Positions 36,808 through 47,913 of a stretch of DNA of 64,000 nt are shown piece by piece (the stretch's first letter is position 1; the number at the start of each line of letters is the position of its first letter). Below the pieces are notes generated by a model. The model saw only the letters and a list, made by a program, of their open reading frames with translations. It searched no databases and was not told the origin of the DNA. A program made the position numbers and the translations under genes. Origin of the DNA: Paenibacillus sp. NEAU-GSW1 (GTDB taxonomy: Bacteria; Bacillota; Bacilli; Paenibacillales; Paenibacillaceae); contig NZ_WOVL01000008.1 in NCBI RefSeq assembly GCF_009737085.1, forward strand, positions 1 through 64,000, given 5' to 3'.

Positions 36808-36821
36808 TGAAAACGTTTTAT
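36808..36821. promoter_or_regulatory. cre-like sequence upstream of katG
   Basis: TGAAAACGTTTTAT matches the cre consensus with one mismatch and is a near palindrome (AAAACGTTTT), 63 bases before the katG start. No clear PerR box (TTATAAT-N-ATTATAA) was seen in 36528-36883, a stretch otherwise empty apart from the cre site of the divergent gene. Confidence 0.3.
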
Positions 36822-36871
36822 AAAGAGGAAGAGAGCAAAATATACATTTGCTTCCTCATAAGAACGAATAG

Positions 36872-39067
<2,196 letters not shown>

Positions 39068-39089
39068 AACTTATAGCACTTTATTTATA

Positions 39090-39124
39090 AACCAAAAAAC
39101 ACGCCGTCGGCGTGTTTTTTGGTT
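39090..39124. terminator. Bidirectional terminator between katG and the fructokinase gene
   Basis: A perfect stem of 16 bases (AACCAAAAAACACGCC and its complement) with GTC as the loop. T-runs in both directions. Confidence 0.9.
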
Positions 39125-39134
39125 GTTACCGAGG

Positions 39135-40046
39135 TCACTTTCCCGTTAAGCCCCGCCCAGCACTCATCTGCGCCTGCTCATAAGCTCGAACACCAAGCGC
39201 CAACGCTCCGTATAACCCGGCTTGATGCCCCAATCCCGGCGGAACGATATGCTGATCGATATTCTCTGTGATGGCAGCAGCGCTTACATAGCCATTCAAG
39301 TTTTTCCGCACAGCTTCCCGAATAAGCGGAAACAGCTGTGATTGCCCCATAACGCCGCCGCCAAGAATGACCTTCTGCGGTGAGACAAGCAGGATCGCAT
39401 TGGCAACCGCCTGCGCGATGTAATACGCTTCAATATCCCACGCAGGATGGTCTGCCGGCAGCTCGAAGCCCTTCTGTTTCCAGCGCGCCTCGATGGCAGG
39501 GCCGGCCGCCATTCCTTCCAGGCAATCTCCGTGATACGGGCAAATGCCGGGGAATTCATCCTGCGGGTGCCTTCTTGTCAGCATATGTCCGCCTTCCGGA
39601 TGGACCAGCCCGTGAACCAGCCTGCCTTCCGTGAATACGCCAACGCCTACGCCAGTGCCGATTGTATAATACAGACAGCTGCTGACACCTTTCGCCGCAC
39701 CCCATACCGCTTCTCCATAAGCGGCTGCATTCACATCGGTATCCCAGCCGTATGGAACCTGAAACGATTGCTGCAATAAGCCAAGAAAATTACAGCTGCT
39801 CCATCCCGGCTTTGGTGTCGTCGTGATGCTTCCGTAAGTCGGACTACCTTGTTGAAGATCGATCGGCCCGAAAGAACCGATCCCAATTGCCTCAACCCCT
39901 TTATCCGAAAAATACCGGATCACATTGCCTAACGTAATATTCGGCTGTTCAGTCGGGAAGCTGACCGATTCCTCGATAACGCCATGCTCGTTCCCGATGC
40001 CGCAAATAAATTTCGTGCCGCCGGCTTCTATCGCTCCAATACGCAT
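39135..40046 (-). CDS. ROK family fructokinase
   Basis: 303 residues. It phosphorylates fructose to fructose 6-phosphate with ATP. GAIEAGGTKFICGIG is the phosphate-binding start. IGTGVGVG and the zinc motif (GGHMLTRRHPQDEFPGICPYHGDCLEG, His and three Cys/His ligands) place it with the GmuE/ScrK/YdhR fructokinases. It is 23 bases after the GH32 gene, so fructose freed by that enzyme is used at once. Confidence 0.93.
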   Translation of the reverse strand: MRIGAIEAGGTKFICGIGNEHGVIEESVSFPTEQPNITLGNVIRYFSDKGVEAIGIGSFGPIDLQQGSPTYGSITTTPKPGWSSCNFLGLLQQSFQVPYGWDTDVNAAAYGEAVWGAAKGVSSCLYYTIGTGVGVGVFTEGRLVHGLVHPEGGHMLTRRHPQDEFPGICPYHGDCLEGMAAGPAIEARWKQKGFELPADHPAWDIEAYYIAQAVANAILLVSPQKVILGGGVMGQSQLFPLIREAVRKNLNGYVSAAAITENIDQHIVPPGLGHQAGLYGALALGVRAYEQAQMSAGRGLTGK

Positions 40047-40069
40047 GTTTTCTTCCTCCTTAACTCGCG

Positions 40070-41545
40070 CTAATTCGCCGCAAGCGGCGCCAGCTCGTAG
40101 ATGCGCAAAGAAGGAATAATGAGCTCGCTGTCGGCCGAGAAGAATGAAACTCCTGTCGCATCGGCATCCGGATAAATGAGATTGGTGATAGCCGCCTCTC
40201 CCTCATTGCCGAATACTTCAACCGAACCGGCATCTACAAAAATACGAAGCTCGACGCTTTCGCCTGCCGGTGTAATAGCAGCCGAATTTACGCTGCGGAA
40301 AAGAGCATGAAAGCTGTGCTGACCCGAGTTCATCCGGTCTGCATAAATCGTTTGGATTGCTGAAGCGTCGATTCCGACAACCGTCTCGTCGGACGCTCCC
40401 GCTCTCACTTTGAATCCGAGCGATTGACCCGCAGGGAGCTGTGCATGAATTTCATAGCTTACGAGCTGGAGTGAACGAAGCGCTTCACTCACCTGAGCAG
40501 CTGACGAATTCTCCATAGCCAGCACCTGTTTACGGGCATTTTCCAGTTCATAGGCCGGCTTCTGCATGAGCGATGGCTTGCCGTTTATCGTTTCCAGCGT
40601 CAGCTCACGGGGAATAGTCATTGCGCCGCGGAACCCTTCGGTCGGCGTTTGGTTGGCATATTGCCAATTGCTCATCCAGCCGATAAAGAGGCGACGTCCA
40701 TCCTCGGCCGGAACATCCGACCAAGTAACACCGGCATAATTATCGCGCCCATGGTCCGCCCACCGCACTTGCATTGAAGCAGCATCCGGCGTAAAGGTAA
40801 CTCCGTCGAAGTCGCCCGTAAAATATTGCGTTCTAGAGCCCTCCGCAAATGCGGGATCGGCTCCAATGCTGACCAGCATGACCCACTTCACATTCGCAGG
40901 ATCGCCATCCAGCGCAAGCGGAAACAGATCCGGACATTCCCATACGCCGTCATGAGATCCGATGCCGCTGCCGAATTCGCTGCCAAAATTCCAGCTTTTC
41001 AAATCGGCCGAATGATAGAGGCAAACCGTCTGGCCGCAAGCGATAATCATCGCCCAGCGGCTGCTTTGCTCATGCCAGAACACCTTCGGATCACGGAAAT
41101 CGACGAAGCTTTCATGCTCCAGAACCGGATTTCCCGCATATTTCACCCACGTTCTGCCCTTATCCTTGCTGTAAGCCAGGCTCTGCCGCTGAATAACGGG
41201 ACGGCCCGCTTCCTCCAGGTGGTGAGTAAAAATGGCAACAAGTCCTGGATCGCCTTGATCGAAAAATCCCGTCGTATTATTCCAGTCCACGACCGCGCTG
41301 CCGGAGAAAATCGTGCCGAGCTCATCCGGGGCAAGCGCGATGTCCAGCTCTTCCCAAGTAACCAGATCGGTGCTTACGACATGTCCCCAATGCATAGGCC
41401 CCCATGTATCCCCGTTCGGATGATGCTGGAAAAACAGATGGTATTCGCCTTCGAAATAGACCATTCCGTTCGGATCATTCATCCAATTCGTTTGCGGCGA
41501 GACGTGATAAGCGCCCCTATAGTTTTGTTTAGCGATTGTAGACAT
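40070..41545 (-). CDS. GH32 beta-fructosidase (sucrose/fructan hydrolase)
   Basis: 491 residues without signal peptide, so it acts inside the cell on imported sugars. The nucleophile Asp24 lies in WMNDPNGM, the RDPKVFW motif holds the transition-state Asp, and the acid/base Glu is in WECPDLFPL. The five-blade propeller is followed by a C-terminal beta-sandwich (about residues 350-491, with ELRIFVDAGSVEVFGNEGEA). The close fructokinase and importer genes point to fructo-oligosaccharides, levan or inulin fragments rather than PTS-derived sucrose phosphate. Confidence 0.93.
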   Translation of the reverse strand: MSTIAKQNYRGAYHVSPQTNWMNDPNGMVYFEGEYHLFFQHHPNGDTWGPMHWGHVVSTDLVTWEELDIALAPDELGTIFSGSAVVDWNNTTGFFDQGDPGLVAIFTHHLEEAGRPVIQRQSLAYSKDKGRTWVKYAGNPVLEHESFVDFRDPKVFWHEQSSRWAMIIACGQTVCLYHSADLKSWNFGSEFGSGIGSHDGVWECPDLFPLALDGDPANVKWVMLVSIGADPAFAEGSRTQYFTGDFDGVTFTPDAASMQVRWADHGRDNYAGVTWSDVPAEDGRRLFIGWMSNWQYANQTPTEGFRGAMTIPRELTLETINGKPSLMQKPAYELENARKQVLAMENSSAAQVSEALRSLQLVSYEIHAQLPAGQSLGFKVRAGASDETVVGIDASAIQTIYADRMNSGQHSFHALFRSVNSAAITPAGESVELRIFVDAGSVEVFGNEGEAAITNLIYPDADATGVSFFSADSELIIPSLRIYELAPLAAN

Positions 41546-41571
41546 GTTTTTGTTCCTCTCCCTTGCTATCT

Positions 41572-43188
41572 TTAACCTTTTGTCGCTCTGTCGTAGCCGG
41601 CTTGTTTAATTTCCAGCCACTCCTTCAAACCAAGACGATCCAGTTCCTTCAAATATTCATCCCATTGTTCATTCGCTTTGCCGTTCTGGTACCATTCCGT
41701 ACGCATGCGAAGCACGTAAGCAAACAGGTCGGTTTCGATTGTCGTCAGCCGGTCCAGCTCTTCAATGGAGTTGAACACGCTTGGCATCACATTCTCCGCT
41801 TTCATATGCGGCGCCATAATGTTTTTAATAATATCCATTCTTCCTTTAGCATCATCCGGCATCGTCGTATATTTGCCATAGTACGAATCCAGGATCGCCA
41901 GAGGTCCGCCAATGCTCGTTTTCTCGCGCAGCTCAACAGGCGCAGTACCTTCAAGCGGCAAATGCTTCAGCATATGGCTTGCTTCGTCGAATTCAAAAAT
42001 GTTTTGCTGCTTGTCGTCGCCGTATGTGCCCCAATTGTTCTGAACCGATTGCACCGGATCATAGAGCTGGTCTACCCATTTCGCTGTCGTCTCCAAGTTT
42101 TTGTTAGCGCTGGTTACGACCATTTTGCCGCGTCCGAGGCCAAGCCCGTTCGTTCTTGTTACGTTGACTTCACCGTCCGGTCCAGCAAGCGGCGGCATCA
42201 CTTCATAGGAATCGTTTGCGCCGGAAATATTCGCTTTGTCCCACGAGAAGTAAAGCCCGTATTTCTGATCCTTTCCTTTCGCCAAGTAAGTGCTCCAATC
42301 TTGCGTGTACGCTTCAATGTCGATCAGACCCTCTTTGGACAGCTCGCTAATAAACTGAACCGCATTTTTATATCCCTCTTCCGCAGCGGTAAAAATAACT
42401 TTGCCGTCGTTGGAAACGACCGCATGATCGGGATTTTCGCCCAGGCCAAAGGAAGCAAACAGGAAAGCCAAATCTTCCGCTCCAGGCTTATTAATGAAGG
42501 AAAGCGGAATTTCATCCGCTTGGCCGTTGCCGTTCGGATCCTGTGTTTTAAACGCGATCAGCACTTGTTTCAATTCTTCCGTCGTTGTCGGCATCTTTAA
42601 GCCAAGCTTGTTCAGCCATTCCACATTGATCCACGGCATGCTGTCTACAGCTTGAATGCGTTCTTTGCCGTTGCCGAGCTCTTCGATCCAAGGGAACGCG
42701 TAAATATTGCCGTCCGGCGCAGTAATCATGCTCTTATATTCAGGCGCAGCCTCCAGCACCTTCTTGAAATTCGGCATATATTGCTCGATCAAATCATTCA
42801 GCGAAATGATCGTTCCGTCCTTTGCAAGCTTCAACAGCTCATAGTCGCTGTAGTCCGCGTTAAAAATCGCATCCGGCAAATCGCCGCTCGCTACTGCCAG
42901 ATTTCTCTTCTCAACAAACACATCGTTCGTGAAGTTTTTCCAATTGATATGAACGTTGGTCTTTTCTTCAAGCCGCTGGTTAATCAGCTTGTCGTTCGGT
43001 TCAGCAGGCGCAATCGCAGAGCTTCTTGTAATGAAATTGAGCGTTACTTTACCATTCGGATCCTGTTTCTCGCTCGCCGCGCTTCCGCCGCCGTTACCGC
43101 TGCAGGCAGAGAGCAGCACCGTTGCCGCTAGAACGGAAAGGGTCGCCGATTTGGACACAAACTTCTTCGATTTGATCATTTTTTTCAT
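41572..43188 (-). CDS. Extracellular solute-binding lipoprotein of the fructan locus
   Basis: 538 residues from ATG 43188 (AGGAGG nine bases upstream). The signal peptide ends at lipobox LLSAC (LSACSGNGGG). The mature part follows the LplA/YtcQ plan, including LNKLGLKMPTTTEELKQVLIAFKTQDPNGNGQADEIPLSF. It binds oligosaccharides outside the cell and feeds the two permeases. Long opposite-strand frames over this gene are shadows. Confidence 0.92.
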   Translation of the reverse strand: MKKMIKSKKFVSKSATLSVLAATVLLSACSGNGGGSAASEKQDPNGKVTLNFITRSSAIAPAEPNDKLINQRLEEKTNVHINWKNFTNDVFVEKRNLAVASGDLPDAIFNADYSDYELLKLAKDGTIISLNDLIEQYMPNFKKVLEAAPEYKSMITAPDGNIYAFPWIEELGNGKERIQAVDSMPWINVEWLNKLGLKMPTTTEELKQVLIAFKTQDPNGNGQADEIPLSFINKPGAEDLAFLFASFGLGENPDHAVVSNDGKVIFTAAEEGYKNAVQFISELSKEGLIDIEAYTQDWSTYLAKGKDQKYGLYFSWDKANISGANDSYEVMPPLAGPDGEVNVTRTNGLGLGRGKMVVTSANKNLETTAKWVDQLYDPVQSVQNNWGTYGDDKQQNIFEFDEASHMLKHLPLEGTAPVELREKTSIGGPLAILDSYYGKYTTMPDDAKGRMDIIKNIMAPHMKAENVMPSVFNSIEELDRLTTIETDLFAYVLRMRTEWYQNGKANEQWDEYLKELDRLGLKEWLEIKQAGYDRATKG

Positions 43189-43266
43189 CGCATAAGACCT
43201 CCTAATAGTCGTAAAAAGGAATGATTTCTATCTCTTTATTTGGTCAAATCTATGTGAAGGCCGATT

Positions 43267-44148
43267 TTATTTTAAAGAACCGACCATAACACCTTTCTCA
43301 AAATATTTTTGGAAGAACGGGTACATCACGATCAGCGGCAAGCTCGATATGACAATCGCTGCATATTTAATAATTTCCGACAGCCTCTTCAGCTCGGCCG
43401 CAGCAAGCTGATCGCTGATCATGCCCGGCTCGACCTGATTCTGAATAAGGATGGAACGGAGCACCAGCTGAAGCGGATGCAGGCTCGTATTGTCCAGATA
43501 GATCATGGCATCGAAGTATGCGTTCCACTGTCCGACAAATGCGTAAAGGGCAAGGACAAATACAATCGGCTTTGACAACGGCAGAACAACCTGCAGAAAG
43601 ATTCTCATCTCGGTCGCTCCGTCAACGTTAGCCGCTTCCTTCAGTTCAAGAGGCACCCCTTTAAAGAAGGTTCTGGACAAAATGATGTTCCAAACGTTGA
43701 CGGCTCCCGGAATGATGACGGCCCAAATCGTATTGAGCAGGCCCAAATTTTTCACAAGCAGATACGTAGGCACCAGTCCGCCGCCGAAAAACATCGTAAT
43801 AATAAACAGCGTCATAAACAGCCCTTTTCCCTTCAAGCGATTGTCAGAAAGCGCATAGCCTGCGCAAATCGAGACTATAACGGTAAGGGCCGCGAAGCTG
43901 ACTGAATAAAGGATCGAATTGCCAAAGCCTCTTAGCATGGCCGGATTCGTTAGAATCATTCTGTACCCTTCCGCAGACCAGTCGGAGAACCGGAAGGACA
44001 AGCCGCGGCTTAGCAGTACGGATGGATCCAGGAAGGAGGCCACCACGACATAGAACAGCGGAACAACGACGAGCAGTACGGCAATGGTTAGAAAAACGCC
44101 GTTTATAAAGAGCAAAAACCGATCAAACCCGGAATGCTTAATTGTCAT
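43267..44148 (-). CDS. Carbohydrate ABC permease (LplC-like), fructan locus
   Basis: 293 residues, six membrane segments. The EAA-loop is LKEAANVDGATEMRIFLQVVLPLSKPIVFVLALY, and the end PFFQKYFEKGVMVGSLK is typical of LplC. It lies 16 bases after the LplB-like gene and 78 bases before the binding-protein gene. The gene order here is permease-permease-binding protein, the reverse of the GH105 locus. Confidence 0.93.
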   Translation of the reverse strand: MTIKHSGFDRFLLFINGVFLTIAVLLVVVPLFYVVVASFLDPSVLLSRGLSFRFSDWSAEGYRMILTNPAMLRGFGNSILYSVSFAALTVIVSICAGYALSDNRLKGKGLFMTLFIITMFFGGGLVPTYLLVKNLGLLNTIWAVIIPGAVNVWNIILSRTFFKGVPLELKEAANVDGATEMRIFLQVVLPLSKPIVFVLALYAFVGQWNAYFDAMIYLDNTSLHPLQLVLRSILIQNQVEPGMISDQLAAAELKRLSEIIKYAAIVISSLPLIVMYPFFQKYFEKGVMVGSLK

Positions 44149-44164
44149 GCCTGTTTCTCCTTTC

Positions 44165-45118
44165 CTAATAAAGACCGTCGCCCTCGTTCAGCCTTTTTAC
44201 AATAAAGTTGACCGCAACGAGCATAATGACGTTAATGACCGAATTGAACAATCCTACCGCAGAAGAATAAGCATAATCGCCTGACTGCAAACCAATTTTG
44301 TACACGTAAGTAGGGATAATTTCAGATGTCGGAAGATTCATCGCCGTTTGCATCAAATACGCTTTCTCGAATCCGATGGACATAATGCCGCCGGCCGCAA
44401 GAATGAACACGATGGCCATGATCGGACGAATGGTCGGCAAATCGATATGCCGAATGCGCTGGAGCAGGTTCGCTCCGTCCAAATTCGCGGCATGATGCAG
44501 CTCGGGATCTACATTAGCGAGCGCAGCCACATAAATAATGGATGCCCAGCCCGCGCCCGTCCAAATGTCGGATAAAATGTAGATGCCTCTGAAATATTCC
44601 GACCGTGACATAAACATTATCGGTTCGCCTGTCATCATGGTGACGATCTGGTTGATAGGCCCTGTCGGCGAAAGAAAAATAAACAGCATCCCGACGACCA
44701 CGACAACCGAAATAAAATTCGGCGCATAGAGGAACAATTGAATGTTCTTCTTTATCGCGGTATGGCGAACCTGATTCAGCATAAGCGCTAGCAAAATCGG
44801 GATAGGGAAGCTTAGTAAAAGGCCAAAAAAGCTAAGCTTAAGCGTGTTCATAAAAATAACGTCAAAATTCGGCGATGACAGAAACTTCTCGAAATTGTAC
44901 AGCCCGATCCAATCGCTTCCTAAAATTCCTTTGATGGGGCTAAAATCTTTAAAAGCAATGACGGCTCCGTACATCGGACCGTATTTAAAAATAATCGTCA
45001 GTACCAGTGCCGGCGCGAGCAGCAAATAAAGAAAGTAATGTTTTTTCAAATCATCCATGAATGAGCTGCCGGATCTAACGGGCGCATTCGCATGATCAGC
45101 ATCTATTGTGTTAGCCAC
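44165..45118 (-). CDS. Carbohydrate ABC permease (LplB-like), fructan locus
   Basis: 317 residues. IFKYGPMYGAVIAFKDFSPIKGILGSDWIGLYNF and the EAA-loop HHAANLDGANLLQRIRHIDLPTIRPIMAIVFIL identify the LplB group. It is the first gene of the minus-strand fructan operon (permeases, binding protein, GH32, fructokinase). No ATPase gene is present, so a shared MsmX-type ATPase is expected. The upstream 472 bases hold repeated TGTGCA motifs facing the divergent LacI gene. Confidence 0.93.
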   Translation of the reverse strand: MANTIDADHANAPVRSGSSFMDDLKKHYFLYLLLAPALVLTIIFKYGPMYGAVIAFKDFSPIKGILGSDWIGLYNFEKFLSSPNFDVIFMNTLKLSFFGLLLSFPIPILLALMLNQVRHTAIKKNIQLFLYAPNFISVVVVVGMLFIFLSPTGPINQIVTMMTGEPIMFMSRSEYFRGIYILSDIWTGAGWASIIYVAALANVDPELHHAANLDGANLLQRIRHIDLPTIRPIMAIVFILAAGGIMSIGFEKAYLMQTAMNLPTSEIIPTYVYKIGLQSGDYAYSSAVGLFNSVINVIMLVAVNFIVKRLNEGDGLY

Positions 45119-45180
45119 GCCTATTCCTCCATCCGTCTACAAAATATCGTTAGGTGCTGTGCAGTAAGGGCTTACATTCT

Positions 45181-45474
45181 TGTGCATTGCCCCTTTCCGC
45201 ATTTACAATTTAACAAAACCAAATGTAACCGTCAATACATTTTGTAAAAATATTTTTGTGCATTTGTTTATTTCGATTGTTCATAAAATAGTGCATTTGT
45301 GAATATGGAATGTGCAAAAAGCGGCATTGAACGTGTTTTTAGCGCATTTTTTGATTGTTTTCTCGGTTCTTTTTGTACAGCAGCTTTACAAATCAGGTGA
45401 CAAAATCGATGTATTTGCACATTTAACTTCGAATTTCAATGCCGACTATCCTCTTCAAACCATTTGTGCAAATG
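45181..45474. promoter_or_regulatory. Array of TTTGTGCA-like operator motifs
   Basis: The 472-base gap between the fructan operon and its LacI-type gene has repeated cores: TGTGCATTG (45181), TTTTGTGCATTTG (45255-45267), GTGCATTTGTG (45291), TGTGCAAAAA (45311), ATTTGCACATT (45413, opposite sense) and CATTTGTGCAAATG (45461-45474), whose six-base arms are exact complements. The best consensus is TTTGTGCAAA. This is consistent with a LacI-family operator array, probably for the gene at 45591. No hit count statistics were computed. Confidence 0.5.
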
Positions 45475-45590
45475 TAAAAACGTCATTGCTATTTGTAACA
45501 AACTATTATATATTTGAATTATCATTAGGAATAATTGGAATGTAGAAGATTCACATCAAATATCGTTAGCTAGAGGTGGTTTTTACATAC

Positions 45591-46631
45591 ATGGCAAAGG
45601 AAAAAGTAACGATCCAAGACATCGCGGATGCGCTTGGCATATCCAGAAATACCGCCTCAAAGGCGTTAAACGGAACGAGCACGATTCCGGAGGAAACGCG
45701 CAGCAAGGTCATTAAGAAAGCGATTGAATTGAAGTATAAACAATTTGCATATTTGGAAAGCGAGCAAATGATATCCAAGCAATCCGGGAATATCGCCTTA
45801 TTAACCGCGAATCTTCCAAATACCTCTCATTTCGGTTCGGCATTAATCAGCGGCCTGGAGAAACGGATCAGCTCGGAAAACTATAACTTGAGCTTTCATA
45901 TTATCCGGGATGTCGACCAGGCGTCTCTTACGCTTCCTAACAACTTCGACGCTTCCAAAGTCGACGGCATTATTTGCATTGAGCTGTTCGACATGGCTTA
46001 CAGTGAACTCATTACAAGTCTTGGCGTGCCGACGATATTTATCGATTGCGCCTCATCGGTTAGTTATCCGGATTTTAAAGCGGACATTCTGCTGATGGAA
46101 AATCAGCACAGCACCTATCAACTGACAAAGAAGCTAATCGACAGCGGCTATTCCAGCTTCGGCTTCATCGGCGATTACAACCATTGTCTCAGCTTTAACG
46201 AACGTTGGGTTGGCTTTAACCGGGCGCTTATAGAATCCGGCATCACGCTCAATCTCGAGCAATGTATCGTCGAGGAGGATCGCCTCTTCTTCTCGAAGCC
46301 CAACTGGCTGGATGAACGCCTTCAAACGATTAAAGCGCTGCCTTCCGCTTTTATTTGCGCCAATGATTACATTGCCGTCAGCTTTATGAAGGCGCTGAAG
46401 AACAACAATATCGCTATCCCTCATGATGTGGCGATTTGCGGCTTCGATAACGGGCCGGAATCCAGCATCGTTGAGCCGCATCTGACGACCGTTCATATTT
46501 ACAGCAATGAAATGGGCGTAAAGGCGGCGGAAATGCTGCTGTCCCGCATCGACGACCCTTCGCAGCCCTATCAAGTGTCGCATATTTTCACAAAGCCGCT
46601 TATTCGAGAAACGACTCCGCATATCCGGTAA
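45591..46631 (+). CDS. LacI family regulator of the fructan locus
   Basis: 346 residues from ATG 45591 (MAKEKVTIQDIADALGISRNTASKALNGTSTIPEETRSKVIKKAIELKYK). The helix-turn-helix is clear. The linker region is less standard, with FAYLESEQM in place of the usual hinge helix. The ligand domain holds AFICANDYIAVSFMKALKNN, VAICGFDNGPESSIVEPHLTTVHI, as in LacI/PurR proteins. It is divergent from the fructan importer operon and likely represses it in the absence of the sugar. Confidence 0.9.
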   Translation: MAKEKVTIQDIADALGISRNTASKALNGTSTIPEETRSKVIKKAIELKYKQFAYLESEQMISKQSGNIALLTANLPNTSHFGSALISGLEKRISSENYNLSFHIIRDVDQASLTLPNNFDASKVDGIICIELFDMAYSELITSLGVPTIFIDCASSVSYPDFKADILLMENQHSTYQLTKKLIDSGYSSFGFIGDYNHCLSFNERWVGFNRALIESGITLNLEQCIVEEDRLFFSKPNWLDERLQTIKALPSAFICANDYIAVSFMKALKNNNIAIPHDVAICGFDNGPESSIVEPHLTTVHIYSNEMGVKAAEMLLSRIDDPSQPYQVSHIFTKPLIRETTPHIR

Positions 46632-46682
46632 TCGTAAAAACGAAGGGGGTGTCCCATAAGTCAATACCGGGAGGTAAAACCA

Positions 46683-47204
46683 ATGAATATTATAATTAGA
46701 CAAGAAAAAGCTGAAGACTTTAACGCAATCTATCATGTCGTACAAAAAGCGTTTGAAGAAGCTGAGTATTCCGATCATGACGAGCAAAATTTGGTGAACA
46801 GGCTGAGAAGTTCGTCGAATTATATACCTGAGTTGTCTCTTGTGGCTGAATACGAGGGTAAAGTTGCGGGCCATATTCTTTTTACACAATTAATAGTGGG
46901 TGATCAAACTCTGATCGCTCTTGGACCTGTCGCTGTATTACCGGAAATGCATGGTAAAGGTATTGGAACGAAGCTGATTATGGAAGGCCACAGCATTGCT
47001 GTGCAGCTTGGTTACAAGGGTTCCGTTGTATTGGGACATGACAAGTATTATCCGAAGTTCGGTTACAAAAAAGCGAGTCAATATGGCATAGAAGCGCCGT
47101 TTGAAGTTTCGGACGAACATTTTATGGCCGTTGAGCTTGTTAATGGCGGCCTTGCTGGCGCTCACGGCATTGCACAATATGCGAAAGAGTTTTTTGAGAA
47201 GTAG
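46683..47204 (+). CDS. GNAT family N-acetyltransferase (YhbS-like)
   Basis: 173 residues. The acetyl-CoA binding motif is GPVAVLPEMHGKGIGTKLIMEGHSIA, and VVLGHDKYYPKFGYKKAS is characteristic of the YhbS group of GNAT proteins. GGGAGGT lies before the ATG. Substrate unknown; relatives are annotated as putative small-molecule or protein acetyltransferases. A sequence resembling an insertion-sequence end lies just upstream (46645-46663). Confidence 0.9.
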   Translation: MNIIIRQEKAEDFNAIYHVVQKAFEEAEYSDHDEQNLVNRLRSSSNYIPELSLVAEYEGKVAGHILFTQLIVGDQTLIALGPVAVLPEMHGKGIGTKLIMEGHSIAVQLGYKGSVVLGHDKYYPKFGYKKASQYGIEAPFEVSDEHFMAVELVNGGLAGAHGIAQYAKEFFEK

Positions 47205-47245
47205 CATTCCGTTCACATACTGCTATCCTGCTGGATAGCGAAAAA

Positions 47246-47292
47246 AAAACGCAAGTTCTAAGGCTGGTCCAGCCCTGGAACTTGCGTTTTTT
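47246..47292. terminator. Bidirectional terminator between the GNAT and DinB genes
   Basis: AACGCAAGTTC and its complement GAACTTGCGTT with a 19-base loop that itself contains GGCTGG/CCAGCC. A-run before and T-run after. Confidence 0.85.
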
Positions 47293-47302
47293 GGGGTAAT
47301 CA

Positions 47303-47806
47303 TCAAACAACGGGAGCTTCCATCCCCATGGCGGCCCATTCCTCTTTGGCAGGACCAAAAATCCCGGGTATCGTTAAACCGGCTTGCCGCATCAAAACTG
47401 TCATTTGACCGCGATGGTGAACCTCGTGCATCAGAAAAACGCTCAATGTAAATCCGTTTTTCCAAGGTTCCCCGTACAGGTTGACCTCCTGTTGCAAATT
47501 TTCATCCGTCCATTGCGTACGGATCGCTTCCAGCATGGATAGTACGGCTATCCGGTAGGCTTCGGCAACATCGGCGGCCGATGCAGGCGGCTCGGTATAT
47601 GGATCAGGTCCATCAAACTGCAGCCCTGTGCGGTGAAGCATCTCTGGAACCGTGGTCACGATATGCCAGGCCAGTCTTCCGAGCGTCCGGTAACCGGGCA
47701 ACACCTCCTGATCCAAAGATGCGTCAGTCAAAAGGTTCAGCAGCTTCTGCGTGCCCTCCGCCTGGTAAGTGTAATCTGTTATAAAACTTTGCAACGATGT
47801 GTACAT
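47303..47806 (-). CDS. DinB family protein (putative metal-dependent thiol transferase-like)
   Basis: 167 residues of the four-helix DinB/YfiT-like fold. Probable metal-binding His residues lie in RLAWHIVTTVPEM and in FLMHEVHHRGQMTVLMRQAG, the latter being the family signature HxxxHRGQ. AGGAGG precedes the ATG. Some members use bacillithiol or mycothiol, but the substrate here is unknown. It stands between a terminator and the WYL regulator gene. Confidence 0.9.
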   Translation of the reverse strand: MYTSLQSFITDYTYQAEGTQKLLNLLTDASLDQEVLPGYRTLGRLAWHIVTTVPEMLHRTGLQFDGPDPYTEPPASAADVAEAYRIAVLSMLEAIRTQWTDENLQQEVNLYGEPWKNGFTLSVFLMHEVHHRGQMTVLMRQAGLTIPGIFGPAKEEWAAMGMEAPVV

Positions 47807-47913
47807 AATGACAGCCTCCTAGTCGATTTTATAAGGCATGGGATTTGCCCGACAGACTTAGTATGAACGAGGTCCACTGACAACGTATTGTCAGCAGAGT
47901 TTGCCGAGTTGAA

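Noticed and set aside
41563..42600. 345-codon plus-strand frame opposite the fructan-locus binding protein
   Set aside because: Antisense shadow of a clear lipoprotein gene.
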